Origin: Drosophila persimilis
Taxonomy: Eukaryota > Arthropoda > Insecta > Diptera > Drosophilidae
DNA: 64,000 bases
NCBI RefSeq assembly: GCF_003286085.1
Contig: NW_020825340.1
Span: forward strand, 1,426,001-1,490,000
Direction: 5' to 3'
The notes under the pieces were generated by a model. It was not told the origin of the DNA. It was given only the letters and a program-made list of their open reading frames with translations, and searched no databases. Within the stretch, counting starts at the first letter, position 1. The number at the start of each line of letters is the position of its first letter. Position numbers and translations under genes: made by a program. Below, in pieces: positions 25,355-37,469 of this stretch.

Positions 25355-26179
25355 TTACAACTCCTCGCTCTTCTGCACATCCGACCAGAACTTGGGCCAG
25401 GACATTTGTGGAGGAATCTCGTCGTCATCCCCCTGCGAGCTCTGGGCCTGCTCCGTCTGGGCATTCTCGAACTCCGCCAACTTTTGGAGGCGGACCTCCA
25501 TGCGGCGCTCCAGCTCCTCGGTGCTGCTCGGCGTGCGGCTGATGTGCACAGACGCCTCCGAGGAGGCCTCGCGCTCCTGAACGCTCCGGACACTGGCCGC
25601 ATACTCCGAGGAGCTCTCGTCGGCGTCGCTGCCCGAATGGAGGCTCCAGGTGCCGTCTAGGCCACTGACCACATGGCGATTGCAGCGCTCATCGCCAGCA
25701 GCACCCGGATCCTGGCACACACTGATGCTCAGGCGGCGACCGCGGCACAGCAGTTGGTCCTTCTTGAGCAGCTCCATCAGGTCGTCGCGCGTCGCCAGCT
25801 CCACATGCGCCTTTCTCTGCTGGCTCCCGCCCTTGCCCAGCCGCAACAGGCTGATGGAGCGAATCGAGTGCTGGACAAACAGCACGAGCAGCTCCCGCAC
25901 GCTGGTCTCCATCGGCAGATTGGCGACCAGGGCCACGAACGGCGGCTGGTCGGGTGCCTCCACCGAACGGGCACCGAGCGACTTCTGTGGCGCCTTGGAT
26001 TTGGGTTTCATCTTGCGGATTGGGAGTTCCGCATCGTCGGCGCCGGCGTCCGTGTCGCCGATCCTCAGTCTCGTGACACTAATCATATCCTCCAGACTGC
26101 GCTCCGTTTCGCTGCCAGTGCTGGAGACGGGGCCACGACGGGGCTGCTTCGATTTTTTACGATTCTGAGTCTTGGACAT
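25355..26179 (-). CDS. eIF4B/eIF4H-like RRM protein, intronless
   Basis: The 274-residue protein starts at ATG 26179 (MSKTQNRKKSKQ), in a strong context (AAAACA-ATG); the frame is open further upstream through 5' flank and repeats, which I exclude. The order is a basic N-terminus (1-20), a linker ending APDQPPF, one RRM (about 80-157), a Ser/Asp/Glu-rich region, a charged helix EELERRMEVRLQKLAEFE (about 221-238) and an acidic tail with WPKFWSDV near the end. The RRM has the eIF4B/4H pattern (PPFVALVANLP for RNP2, VELATRDDLMELL after RNP1, then GRRLSISV). RNP1, normally with aromatics (RGFGYVEL in the family), reads QRKAHVEL here, so RNA contact is probably altered. High GC at third codon positions supports real coding. 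It lacks introns, so it may be a retrocopy of a canonical translation factor gene. It could equally be an older lineage-specific paralogue. Confidence 0.8.
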   Translation of the reverse strand: MSKTQNRKKSKQPRRGPVSSTGSETERSLEDMISVTRLRIGDTDAGADDAELPIRKMKPKSKAPQKSLGARSVEAPDQPPFVALVANLPMETSVRELLVLFVQHSIRSISLLRLGKGGSQQRKAHVELATRDDLMELLKKDQLLCRGRRLSISVCQDPGAAGDERCNRHVVSGLDGTWSLHSGSDADESSSEYAASVRSVQEREASSEASVHISRTPSSTEELERRMEVRLQKLAEFENAQTEQAQSSQGDDDEIPPQMSWPKFWSDVQKSEEL

Positions 26180-27352
26180 TGTTTTGCTGTTGGGGAATAT
26201 ATACTGAATGTATACTTTGAAGTGTTTCCCAGGGTTGGCAGATCTCTGACATACACAAACGTACACACAGAAACCTACTCGAATCAGCAGCCAGCCACTT
26301 GGCAGTACTCTCAGACGAATATTGCCAAGCAGCCTCATTGCCCAACACACGCCGCCTCCTCTGGGGTCCGTTCGCGCAGCACCTGCCTCAGATAGATATC
26401 GACCAAGCAAATGCCAAGGTTCATGGATGGATCGAACGACAGCTCTTGGAGCTTGGGGGCCAGAGCTAGAGCTAGAGCGGGAGCTGGGTGCTGGGTGCTG
26501 CTGGGGCTGCTGCTGCTGCTGGGGCTGGAAAATATCAAAGGTTCAGCAAACAAATGGCATGGCATGGCACGGATTGTGTCTGTTTGCCGATTGCCGATTG
26601 CCGTGGGTCCACGGAGACGGAGGGGGGGAGTTCCACATTAGGCAATCGACCGCGCGGCGGCCAGTGCGGCGGCTACACCCATATTCCGTGGAAAAATTGG
26701 GTGCGTTGGCCAAACACACATAGCATAGGGTAGGAGGAGGGGGAGGGGTAGGGGTAGGGGGTGGCTGCCAAAGCCAAAAGCTGATAAAAATCATAAGCCG
26801 ACGACGAGAGCTGCCCGAGCTGCAGTTGGAGCTGCGGGCCGGGCCTCATAGAGTACGTGTCTGGGAGCAGGCATTAGGAGCATAGAGACAGACAGGCTGA
26901 AATATTAGGCCAATTATATTTCAAAAATTTACATGTTCCCTGCCTGGCTGCCTGGCTGCCCTGACGATGTTGATGATGGCTGAGAGCCCCAGTCCCTGCC
27001 CCTGCCCCAGCTCCAGCTCCGGCCAGAACCGCAGCAGAACCCTCGGTGGAGTGCACACACCTTGGCAGCGGCGTCAAGTGCCCTCCGCCTCCACTCGTGC
27101 GGAGATCTTGATGCTGTTGGTGCTCCGGTGCTCCGGTGGGTCTCGCCCTGGAACGTGCATAGGCATAAGCGATATGAGGAGCCCTGCCCCCCGTCTGTCT
27201 CTTCGGGCCTCTTCTGGCCGTGTTCCTATTGCCGGCCCTCAGATACGTATCTGTATCTGTGCAGTGTAGTGCCTTGAGCCACACGAAAATTTCCTTTTCT
27301 TTTTGGTTAATTTTCGTTGGAAAACTCTCTGAATGAAAGCGGGCAGAGAGAG

Positions 27353-27353
<1 letters not shown>

Positions 27354-27391
<38 letters not shown>
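27354..27391. repeat. (GT)n microsatellite
   Basis: About 19 uninterrupted TG units, one of the longest in the window. Confidence 0.95.
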
Positions 27392-27394
<3 letters not shown>

Positions 27395-28589
27395 CGAACA
27401 TAATTAATTTCGAGGATTAAGCATCAGATTTTGGCGATAGCGACGTGTCCCACAATTCTCGTATCGAGGGACCAGGAGGGGAACACGTACGTTCCGACGG
27501 TATCTGGGACCCCATCTCGATGTCTCGTCCCGCTTGGGTAGCCTGCCTCGCCCCGGGGGCGTACGTTTCCATTTTTCCCTCGTATTCTCTTTGTGGGTCA
27601 ATGGAGGCAGGCCCAGCCATCGAGATTCATAATTGGATACCCAGGCATGGCTACGGCATGGCAATGGCCATAGCCAGGCATTAGGTGTGAACAACTTCAA
27701 TCGGACTTGCATACAAATTGCAGAACGTAGATTGCCCGAGGCTCCAGTACGCCCCATTTGAAATGGGCATCAACGGGCATGCAGAGCGCTGCAGACTTGT
27801 CCATAAGGACGGAATCTTTCGGAATCAACAGAGGTTTCATTTCATGGGAAAGAGTCTGGTAATCCACCGATCAGCTGTTCGACCAGTGCTGCCCATTTGG
27901 GCGTTACAGTGCTGCCCACCGGCTCTGGATTTAGCCCTCCGATTTCTGTATTGTTTACCCACCAATCAGAATTATTAAAGCAACACAAACCCCCCGTAAT
28001 TATAATACCAAATCAGGCACTTCTTTCGCCTGTAATTCGGGACAAGCCTCGACAACTCCAAGCCCGAATGCAGAGCACACACACACACACACACTCCCAG
28101 GGTGTTCCACATGAGATCCCCAATAATTTGTCGGCAATTGACAGGGCGGCTGGTAGGCTGGTAGGCCGGTGGGCTGGTAGGCTGGTAGGCTGGTAGGGGG
28201 CGGGGCGGTTACAAACTGAAAACCGTCATCAGGTAAATGCAATTAGCCCCGGGAGGGCTTGATTGATGTATTTCGAATGAGCTGCGCTAGGAAAACTAAT
28301 TAGCTTTAAATTATGTAGGCAGCCCAGCCCCACAACTGGAGCCCGCCACGCCCCACAAAAATATTTGTCAATCAAGCAATTTCCAGCCAAGCACTTGCAT
28401 TGCTCAAGTGCCTTATTAATTAATCAATTTGCCTGGTATAGAACAATTAACATTAGCATTTCTTAAGTGGAGCCGGACTGCTGGAGCAGGCTTATCGGGG
28501 GGGCAACAGGGGCTAAGGATCTGGGCAGATCAGCGGATAATTAACAGATTAAACACGCAGGGCAAAACGGGACACTAAGAAGACGAAAA

Positions 28590-29050
28590 CACACTCATAT
28601 TTCAAATAAATATTCGGTTTTTGGGTACAAAATACAAATAAATAAATAATTTTTAATTTAAAAGTTTTTAAATTCTAATATCACCCCAATAAAATATTTG
28701 TATTTATTAAAATAAAGTTAAAGTTCCAATTAAAATAACAAAATTATGATTTATAGGGTTTTTTACAAAATACAATCCTAATTATAATAAAAAAAAAATA
28801 CACTCAAAAGAAAAAAAATTAATAAAAAAGGGTTTCCTTGTCTTAGAAATTTCTTTTCGTTTTTTGGAAAAAAAATTAAAATTCTAGAAAACAATTCAAA
28901 ATATATTTTATTCAATTTATGGGAAATATATTGATTCTAAGTTGGAAAATATTTAATTTAAATATGAAAAAATTTCTTGTACATAAAATATACTTATATA
29001 AATCATTAAATATTCATTTAAATTTAATTTAAAATTAAATCGTTTGATAT
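28590..29050. repeat. AT-rich island
   Basis: About 460 bases of strongly A+T-rich sequence with sharp edges. It is similar in texture to the islands at 22.5 and 52.3 kb, though the shared TATTTACCA motif is not obvious here. Confidence 0.5.
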
Positions 29051-30260
29051 TTAAGTCAAAATATAAGTGATATGCATCGAATATTACTTTCGTTCTCTGG
29101 GTGCTCTTCTCAATCGGTTCTAAAAGAGCACAAGCCATGGGATATAGGAATTTTCTTTCCGGAGCCATCTTAAGGACTACCCTGCAGATTTGACAAATGT
29201 CCGGCCCGTAGAGCATGCCTGATATGATGACATTTATCAATCCGAGTACTTTCACTCGCATTTCGGGGGGGATTAGAGCTGAAACTGATCCGATCCGGTG
29301 GGATGGTAAGGGCACCGGGCAATAAAATGACTTTTCGCCACGGTTATCAATAACCAGGCATCGATATTTTATGAAAATTGATACGCCACACACACACACA
29401 CACAGGGCACACCCCCGCGGTGGTAAAAGGGAAAATAAAAATAAATAATAATATCCATTATTACAGTTTATCCCATCCCAAATAGTTTCGGCTGCTCCTG
29501 GCCGAGTCCTTCGACGTCGAGTCGATGCCACTCATAAGCGAACTAATCCGTCAAAATTTATTGCCACCGAGATCCAGGGTTTCGGGATGGGATGGGATGG
29601 GATGGGATGGTGGGCTGCCAATTGATAACGTGCGTGTGAAATTTATCAAATAAATTGAGGCCATAAATGTCAAAGATGCCCATGATTCATAGACACAGAC
29701 ACCGCCACAGCCACAGACAGGGGATACGTATACGCGGTGGCGGATGACGGTGGCGCGGTCTCCTTATTAGCCAGCTTCCGCCTGGCAAAACAGTCAAGGA
29801 GTGCCAGTGCCGTCCCAGAATTGGATTATCTGACAAATTTGAGTGATTTTTTGTGTGTGTGGTTACACTGGCTGTGGCTGTGGGCCCTCTGCCGTTGTGT
29901 TCCATTTATTAAAAAGCCATCAAAAAATTAAGCCACAAATTACGATTTGCATTCAGCATTTGGCGAAATCTCTCTGCCATTATCATTCCCCATTCCCCAT
30001 TGCCCCATTCTCACTCCCACGATTACGCGTAATCAGAAAGCGTAGAGAGCCCCCCGCTTCTGGCTCTGTCTCTGTCTCTGGGTCCGGGTATGGGTCCGGG
30101 CCTGGGTCCGGGGTCTGGGTCTGGGGTTCGGGGTCTCCAGTTCCAGTTCAGTTCAGTTCAGCGTGGCCATCATTATTCAGAATTTAGTTTACTCTTTTTC
30201 CTGCTCTGCTGGAAGAGGTGAATGCTTTTTCACGCTATTATTAAATTTGGTTATTTCGCT

Positions 30261-30297
<37 letters not shown>

Positions 30298-31686
30298 ACT
30301 GACGAGAGCCGCGGCGAGGGCGTGCTCGTGTAATGACAATGCAGAGCGGGCACGCCCAGACGGAATGGACCCAACGGAGAAAAGCCACCACACTGAGCGA
30401 AACTGAGCGAATGGATTCGCTTTCAGATTCGATTCCGCTTAAGGACGTATTAATGCCTGGTCAACACGAGGCACAAACAATCGCCACATCGTCTGCGGTG
30501 CGGGGGGGCGGATACGGGGGTACGGGTTACGGGTTACACAGGCAATCGTCGGCAAAACTAAAAACCATTTCGTTTCAAAAACTTTGACATAATAAATAGC
30601 CCGGCAACGGCATTGCGACGGGGACAGACCAGGACGGACAGGGACGGACCGAGGACTGAGGACTGAGGACTGAGGACTGAGGACTCTTAATAAAAGTCAA
30701 TTGGCAATCCCACGCCCCCCGCCCCCCGCCACACCATCGGGTTGGGTCCTCTCCTACTATGCGGGGCATTTGAAATTTTAATAAAAAGTCCTTTTATCGC
30801 ACTTAGAAGGCCATTTAGTAAGCTAAATTATACCCGGGTATTATCTGGGCAAACGGAGGATGGAAGACCGTACACCGTAGACCGGAGTCCCCACTCCCCA
30901 CCCCCCAGTCCTCAGTCCTCAGTCCTTTGTGTCGTTCCCGAAAAATCTCAATCCCAATCCCAATCCCAATACCAGACCAAAACCCAAAATCGTAGTCAAA
31001 TTGGCCATGTTAAACCGCAGAGCATTTTGGCTCCTGCTTGTTGTTGTTGTTGTTGCTGACCCGACTTATCTCTCAGAGCGGAGTGGAGCAGTGCGGCACC
31101 GGCAACGTAAACTTGCCACAAATTGGCCAACGATGCTGCTGCCTCGTTGCTGCCCCTGATGATGTTGTAGTTGCTGCATAAGTCCAATTTATTTTTTTGT
31201 TGATTTTTTTTACTTCAAAGCGAAAACAAAAAGCCAGCAAAACCAAATCGAATTAAGCTAAAATCTACATAAGCTTTTTCTCTCTGTGTGTGCAAGTGGC
31301 TGTGCGGCTGCACCGTGCCACCAGATGCCAGATGCCGAGGTGGCAAATGACTTGGGAGGATCCCATCCGAACCGATCCAGCCATATTGTGGGTATCATAT
31401 ATGCTGTTAAATTTAATTTCATTTAATATTAGAAGTTGGGATTGTTGGAATTTTATAAAAAAAAAAAAATGAATTTCAGATTTTTATTAATTGATGCCAC
31501 TATTTCTCTTGTTGTTCAAATAAAATAATGACAATACAAATTAATTATACCCGATACTCAAAATGAGTATTGGGGTATATTAGATTTGTGGTAAAAGTGG
31601 ATGTGTGTAACGTCCAGAAGGAATCGTTTCCGACCCTATAAAGTATATATATTCTTGATCAGCATCAATAGCCGAGTCGATTGAGC

Positions 31687-31745
31687 CCTGTCTGTCTGTC
31701 CGTCCGTCCGTCTGTCCGTCTGTCCGTCCGTCCGTCTGTCCGTCC
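31687..31745. repeat. (GTCY)n microsatellite inside the Helitron
   Basis: Tandem GTCC and GTCT units, part of the element core. Confidence 0.9.
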
Positions 31746-31764
31746 CCTTCAGCGCCTAATGCTC

Positions 31765-32490
31765 AAAGACTATAAGAGCTAGAGCAACGATGTTTTGGAT
31801 CCAGACTTCTGTGATATGTCACTGCTCCAAAAATATTTCAAAACTTTGCCCCGCCCACTTCCGCCCCCACAAAGGGCGAAAATCTGTGGCATCCACAATT
31901 TCGACGATACGAGAAAACTAAAAACGCAGAATCGTAGAAGATGACTAAATCTTCTAAAGTGCAAAATCTGAACCAGATCGTACAATTATTACAGCCAGAA
32001 TCACGAAAACAATTTCACTCTTTCTCGCTCTGTCTCACTCTAACACACAGGTTTCATAGTCGGTTTTGCCAATTGCCAAATATGAGTTCAAGGATCTCAG
32101 AACCTATAAGAGCCAGAGCAACCAAATTTGGTATCCACACTCCTGTGATATCGGACCTTGACCGTTTCGTGTCCAAATTTCGCCACACCCCCTTCCGCCC
32201 CCGCAAAGGACGAAAATCTGAGGCAACCACAAATCTCAGAGACTATTAAGGCTAGAGTAACCAAATTTGGAACACACACTCCTTTAAAATGTCACTATAA
32301 AACGTATATCTCAGAATTTCGCCCCATCCCCATCCGCCCCCACTAAGGACGAAAATCTGTTGCATCCACAATATTGCAGATTCGAGAAAACTAAAAACGC
32401 AGAATCATAGAGAGTGACCATATCTATCAGATTGCTGAATCTGGATCAGATCAGATCATTTTTATAGCCAAAAGGAACAAATCAATTTGC
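31765..32490. repeat. internal imperfect duplications within the Helitron
   Basis: The segment at about 31765-32030 is repeated, diverged, at about 32230-32490. Both contain ACTAT-AGAGC-type starts, CGCCC-CAC-TCCGCCCCC, GACGAAAATCTG or its variant, and GAGAAAACTAAAAACGCAGA. A third shorter copy of the first part begins near 32095. Confidence 0.7.
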
Positions 32491-35396
32491 ATTGGCTACG
32501 CAGCGCCCGACGTCACGCTCAGACTGATTTTCTGTCTCTCTCGCACGCACTCTTTGTCGTGTCGTTAAATATTAGCGGCGTCTGCCGGAGGAGAGCCATA
32601 CTGACTTAGTATCGGGTATAACTCTAGAGTTGCGGTGTCCGCAGCAACTCACAACGTTCTCCCTCGTTTTAATGTGTATATTTGCACTGACTTTTTTTTT
32701 CATAAATATAAAATTTATTTATTTATTTTCATGCTCTATTCTATATTCGATCCTATATTTGAATATATAGTTTACGTTCGAACAGAATAAGACAGAGATC
32801 TCTGAGGAAATACTCGACTACTCGGAGGTATCCCGATTGCCAATGAAAATTTCATTCTAATTTTTTCCCAACACCAGAATTCATGGTCCCCCATGGTCCA
32901 GGATGCAACAGGAGTTCTTTCTTTCTTTGGTAAATTTTCTAAAGGCATGAACTATGAACACCGCTGTATGTTTTGATATCGATTGGCCCCCTAAATTTAT
33001 AAAAAATTAATATGTAAAAACCTGCAAGATTTTCCATCGGTTTTCTGCCATGTCTGGTACCACTGTGCTCTGAGCTTCCTGATTGTGCCTCTGCCTCCTC
33101 TCCGGTACCCATTTTCTGGGGCATGAATTACATTTCTCTTTGCATTCGCTTTGTTGTTGCTGTGCTGCTGCTGGTTTCCATTTTTATTTCGGTTTTTCCT
33201 CGTTTTTTTTTTTTTTTTGTTTTTTTTTTCTAAATGCTAATTTATGGGCATGTGTTGCCATTTGGTTGCCGTTGGGTAATTTTAGTGGCCACCGAAACAC
33301 ACACACACACACACAACATACAGGGGAGGGGAGGGGAGGGGAGGGGTGGGAGAGGGAATCGGGATCCCCGCCGAAACAGAATTCGAAACAGGAAATGCAG
33401 CAAGCGAAATAAAAAGTGAAGTAAATTGCATATTTATGAATCTGTCAATTGTTAATACTTTTATGCATTCGGCATTCGGTTCGGCATTTGCCTTCCACAG
33501 AACTTCCCAAGTTGTTGCACACACGACCCGCCCCTTTGGCCGCCCCTCAACATATGATTCCATTACCATTTCTGCATTTCTGCATTTCGCCATTCGTTCT
33601 GCCTCTCGACTGGCATTCTTGCATGAACTGCACTGTGCCTGGTGCCCGGTGCCCGGTGCCTGGTGCCAGGTTCTGCGGTTCTCTGCCTGACTGACGGAAT
33701 GACCCCTGTCCAGCCCTCCACAGCCGACTCCCACCCTCTGGACAGACCCACAGACAGACAAAACAAACGCATTATAACGAAATGTTGGCAAAAACACAGC
33801 AGAAACAGCTACCAGATAGCCAGAATGTGGGCCAGAATCGACCATGCCATACCCTCTATTTGGGGTGTCATCGAGGGTTGGAGACCACTGCGGTGGGTCC
33901 AGTTCGAGCATACCCCTGTACCCCCTACCCTGTACAACAAGCAGAGGAAAACTTACACCTATTTCCTGTAGAGGTCCGTTCGTGCCTACACTGTGAGAAC
34001 GGTAGAGGGGGAGAGAGAGAGAGAGAGTGAGAGGGAGCCTAAAGGTGTTGGACACTTCCCTTGTCTGTTCGCAAAGATTTCACAGAATTTGTGCCACAAC
34101 TGGGCATCTGACACGACACGTTCAGACGTGTCCGCACCTGTTTAGCCGTGCTTAATCCAAGAACTGGGCTGAAGTTTTCGTTCAGTGCACGCAATAAACT
34201 TAAATCAATAAACAAAACAAAACAAAAGGAAAGAACTTCCACTGTATATACCCCCATCCCCCCTCCCCCTCCCCCCACCACCGACCCCGACTCCGACCCC
34301 GACTAGTCGGTTAGGTTCTGTTTCCCATTTCAGGTGAAGGAAGGCATTAAATAAGTCGAAAGGTATAAACACAAACGGCCAAACAAATAGGGCCTGAACG
34401 GGGGGGATGGACAGGGGGGACAGGGGGGACTGGGGGACTGGGGGACAGGGGGACTGGTGGCCGGGTAAATGGTAAATGGTTTGGCATTGCTAAGGGAAAT
34501 GGCAGAGACAGAGGCAACAAAAACAGTCGAAATTCCTTCACAGAACATTTATTTTCGGTTGCTTTTCGTTACACACATTGATTTCTGAGGCGGTGCTCCA
34601 AAGAGGGGTGGGGAGGGCACGGACCATGCAATAAACTTCAAAAGGTAAATTGCTGAGCATATTTTGTATCTCTTAGATACCGCAGCAAGCAACTGGCACC
34701 CGAAACTGCAGTGCAAGCAACCAGAAACGCACCAGAGAGCCAGATAGCCAGATAGTCAGAGATACAGAGATACAGAGACGACCCAGAGACAAAAACCAGC
34801 CACCAGGTCCGTCCAGCGAACAACAGAATCAGCCAAGAAAGGAAAAACCCCCATATGAAGATGCCAGTTTCTCTCCTTAGTTTTTATATTTATGCACGGT
34901 TGTTTTTTTTTTTCTTTTTTTCTTATTTTTTTTTCTTTGGATGTCAAAGCCACGGACCGGGACTTGGCACTCGGCAGCCCGAAACAGCTGCTGGACGTGG
35001 GTAAATATTGTTTCTCTGTTTTCTCTCCCCCACCAGCCTGGGAATCAGAATTGGATAGGTGATATATGTAGGCGATCCAATAAGATATCAGAGTTATGGC
35101 AACAGAGACGGCCAATGGCTTGCTGTTTTGCTTCTTAGAGCCTTTTGGCATCCATCGATATGTGCTACAACAGATTTGTGCCAGGCCAGCCTTGACAACA
35201 CACAAGAACCTGCTGACTGTCCCTGCTGAACCGATCAAGTTACGGCACTAGCCAAGTCCCGTCTCTAGTTTTTGTTCCACAATATATATTCTATGTGAGC
35301 TACGTAGAAAAGATAATGGTCATCAGGAACAGGGCTCTATACCTCTATTGGGATATCCTTCATCTCTGAGCGCGGCCCCGCTGTATGTTCGTGGGC

Positions 35397-35445
35397 AGCT
35401 AAGTCGGTCCCAGAATCCAACAACAATATACACAGTCTTTGGCGA
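35397..35445 (+). repeat. 49-base dispersed repeat, copy A
   Basis: It begins AGCTAAGTCGGTCCCAGAAT and ends ACAGTCTTTGGCGA. It aligns without gaps to the reverse complement of 49235-49283 with about 8 mismatches, and over about 27 bases to the copy at 43.6 kb. Confidence 0.7.
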
Positions 35446-36275
35446 GGCGCCCTAGACGGTCCCAAGAAAGCAAAAACAAAACCCCAGAAGGTCATTAAAA
35501 CAGGAAGCAGATATAGGGAGTCCTATAGGAATACACTTCAAATAAGACAAGATATAGGGGAAAAAAATGTAGCCTTAAACAGTTCAAACCTCTCTACGAA
35601 GAACCGCTGTACAGAGTCGCAGCTTTTCTTATGAAACAGTCCGTATATTAAACTAAAATGACATGAACACACATGATTATTCACTTCATATCCGTAACCA
35701 ACACCTGGAATGATCATTTTGCGGTAGTTACAGTTACTGACACTGTGCCCCATTCCTCGTTTAATTTGTAACTGTTGGATGTTTCGGTGCAGTTGGATCT
35801 TATCTTATCCTGCTTAAGCAAAGAAAGCCAGAAACGTGTCCTTCTCCGGCTGCTACTGTTCCGCTCGTTGACCACCCATAGGTGGGAATCCGCAATGCGG
35901 CACCGACGCGGACGCGGACGCAGACGCGGACGCGCTGACGGATAAACTTGGTCGTCGAGCAGGCAGCGGCAGGAGGAAGACAATCTACGACAGCAATTCA
36001 TTGTGGATACTCATTAGCAGCAGGTAAACACATTTCTGGAACATTGCTTTTAATTAGTAAAACAGACGCCCGGTGTCACGGGTTCAACAAAGTAAACTAA
36101 ACGGAAGGGCCACCCGGCCACCCGGCCACCCGGCCACCATGCCACCACGACTATGGTCGTCCGTCCGCCTCTGGCCAGTCACCCTGTGCCTTTTTAATTG
36201 CAGGAACGTCAAAACATTTACCAAATTAACGCAATCCAAGCCCCCGACTAAATTGTTCAAGTCGAAAAAGCAACC

Positions 36276-36297
36276 AAAAAAAAAAAAAAAAAAAAAA
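36276..36297. repeat. poly-A run
   Basis: About 22 consecutive A residues with no gene ending nearby that would explain it as a retrocopy tail. Confidence 0.9.
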
Positions 36298-37012
36298 CCG
36301 AATGGAGAAAGGGAGCCACAGAACAGAACAGAGCAGAACAGAGAACAGAGCACAGAGAGAAAGCGGAAGAAAGACGCGAAAAAAAGGCTCCCCCACCGAA
36401 AAAAAATTAATGCTAAATGTCCGTCAATAGATTGCAGGCACTGTCCGGGGGTGTGTGCTGACCACGAAAGAACCGAAAGGAACGGAACGGAACGGAGAGG
36501 AGAACGGAGAACAGAGAACAGAGGTTCAGAGGTTTTATCAGATAAACCTGCTCTAATTTGTGTACACTTTAGTCCACTGAACGGGGACGAATGGTATGGT
36601 AACTGGAAGCGATAGTTCCTCCGTTCCTCCCTTCTCCCTGCTCCCCTGGTCGGGAATGCAGCCGTGGCGAGGGGAGTGGAGTGGACGGGCGATGGAAGAT
36701 GGGCCCCAGCTGGATGGGAATGGGAATGGGAATGGAATACCAAATCACCCTAGTCAAGGAAATGTATTTGGTTCGTTTTTTTTTTTCTTTCTTTCTGTTT
36801 TCATTTAATTTCACTTTGAGTCGCAAATCGTTTTTCTTTTTTCGTCAGATATACATACACTTTGGACAGGGACGGTATATGGCATAGATGAGAACTTTAC
36901 CGATATCTTGGGGGTAAAACATCTAACTATATTATTTTTCATAGGCAAATTCTTGCTTTAGATGATATTTTTGTATTTCCTGCCTATACGCTCTCCAGCG
37001 GAACACCAAATG

Positions 37013-37043
37013 GAGAGTGAGCGAGAAGAAAAAACCGAAATTT
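37013..37043 (+). repeat. 31-base dispersed repeat, copy 2
   Basis: It differs from copy 1 at 20629 by a single base, A for T at position 15. Same orientation, unrelated flanks. Confidence 0.75.
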
Positions 37044-37437
37044 TCGGATTTTCGTTAAAGCTGAGCCGCCGTTCATGCAGGGTTCTATTAGGAGTAAATT
37101 CCACAGTCTCTTTTCCATTTTCGATTCCCTGGACAGTGCTGGAAAGGGTATTCAATCTTCTTCGACACTATACCTCCTGGCTGTCCCCTTTGCCTTCTAT
37201 TTGGATTTGACACTCAGCTGTGACTGTGTGTGTGTGCGCTTTTCTTCTTTTTCCGTTGGGTGTCTCTTTTTGTGTGTGTGTGTGTTTTTTTTTCTTTTGG
37301 CCAAGTAAAGTGTAATATATTTTTTCGGTGCTTTGCAGCGGACAGATACATTTAAAGTCATTCAGTGCAGATACGACGAGTATGCCAGGCCAGAGGGTGC
37401 TCTGGACGGTGAGGGGTGAGACCAGAGGGGGCCAGAG

Positions 37438-37469
<32 letters not shown>

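Larger units (their letters stand above)
26180..31540. other. noncoding stretch
   Basis: No supported gene. It contains a GT run at 27354-27391, GGGAT pentamers at 29584-29610, poly-T at 30266-30295 and an AT-rich island at about 28590-29050. The minus-strand frame across 28953-29531 has a protein-like middle (about 29060-29330) but no family resemblance, splice support or codon bias. Confidence 0.55.
31545..32662 (+). mobile_element. non-autonomous Helitron, DINE-1/Helentron-like
   Basis: Both ends carry the same 14-base sequence in opposite orientation: TTATACCCGATACT at 31545-31558 and AGTATCGGGTATAA at 32608-32621. The 5' end also folds on itself (CCCGATACTCA against TGAGTATTGGG). After the 3' inverted repeat lies a hairpin, GAGTTGCGG-TGT-CCGC-AGC-AACTC at 32627-32650, as expected near a Helitron 3' terminus. 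Inside is a GTCY tetranucleotide microsatellite (31687-31745), a hallmark of DINE-1/Helentron elements. No transposase or helicase frame is present, so the element is non-autonomous. It resembles what I recall of ISY-type Helitrons of obscura-group flies, including the segment reading TATAAAGTATATATATTCTT; that identity is from memory. The exact 3' boundary is uncertain by some tens of bases. Confidence 0.8.

Noticed and set aside
26180..26410. N-terminal extension of the eIF4B-like protein (frame open from 26410)
   Set aside because: The added residues are not repeat-free or family-like, while the ATG at 26179 has the best context and begins a basic N-terminus like other eIF4B proteins.
28953..29531. 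192-codon minus-strand frame between AT-rich DNA and a CA repeat
   Set aside because: The middle looks protein-like but there is no family resemblance, splice support or coding bias, and the C-terminal third is AT-rich island.
34756..35238. Minus-strand frame with MPKGSKKQNSKPLAV and a possible membrane helix
   Set aside because: The ATG context is poor, the frame runs into poly-A-derived lysines, and no homology is recognised.
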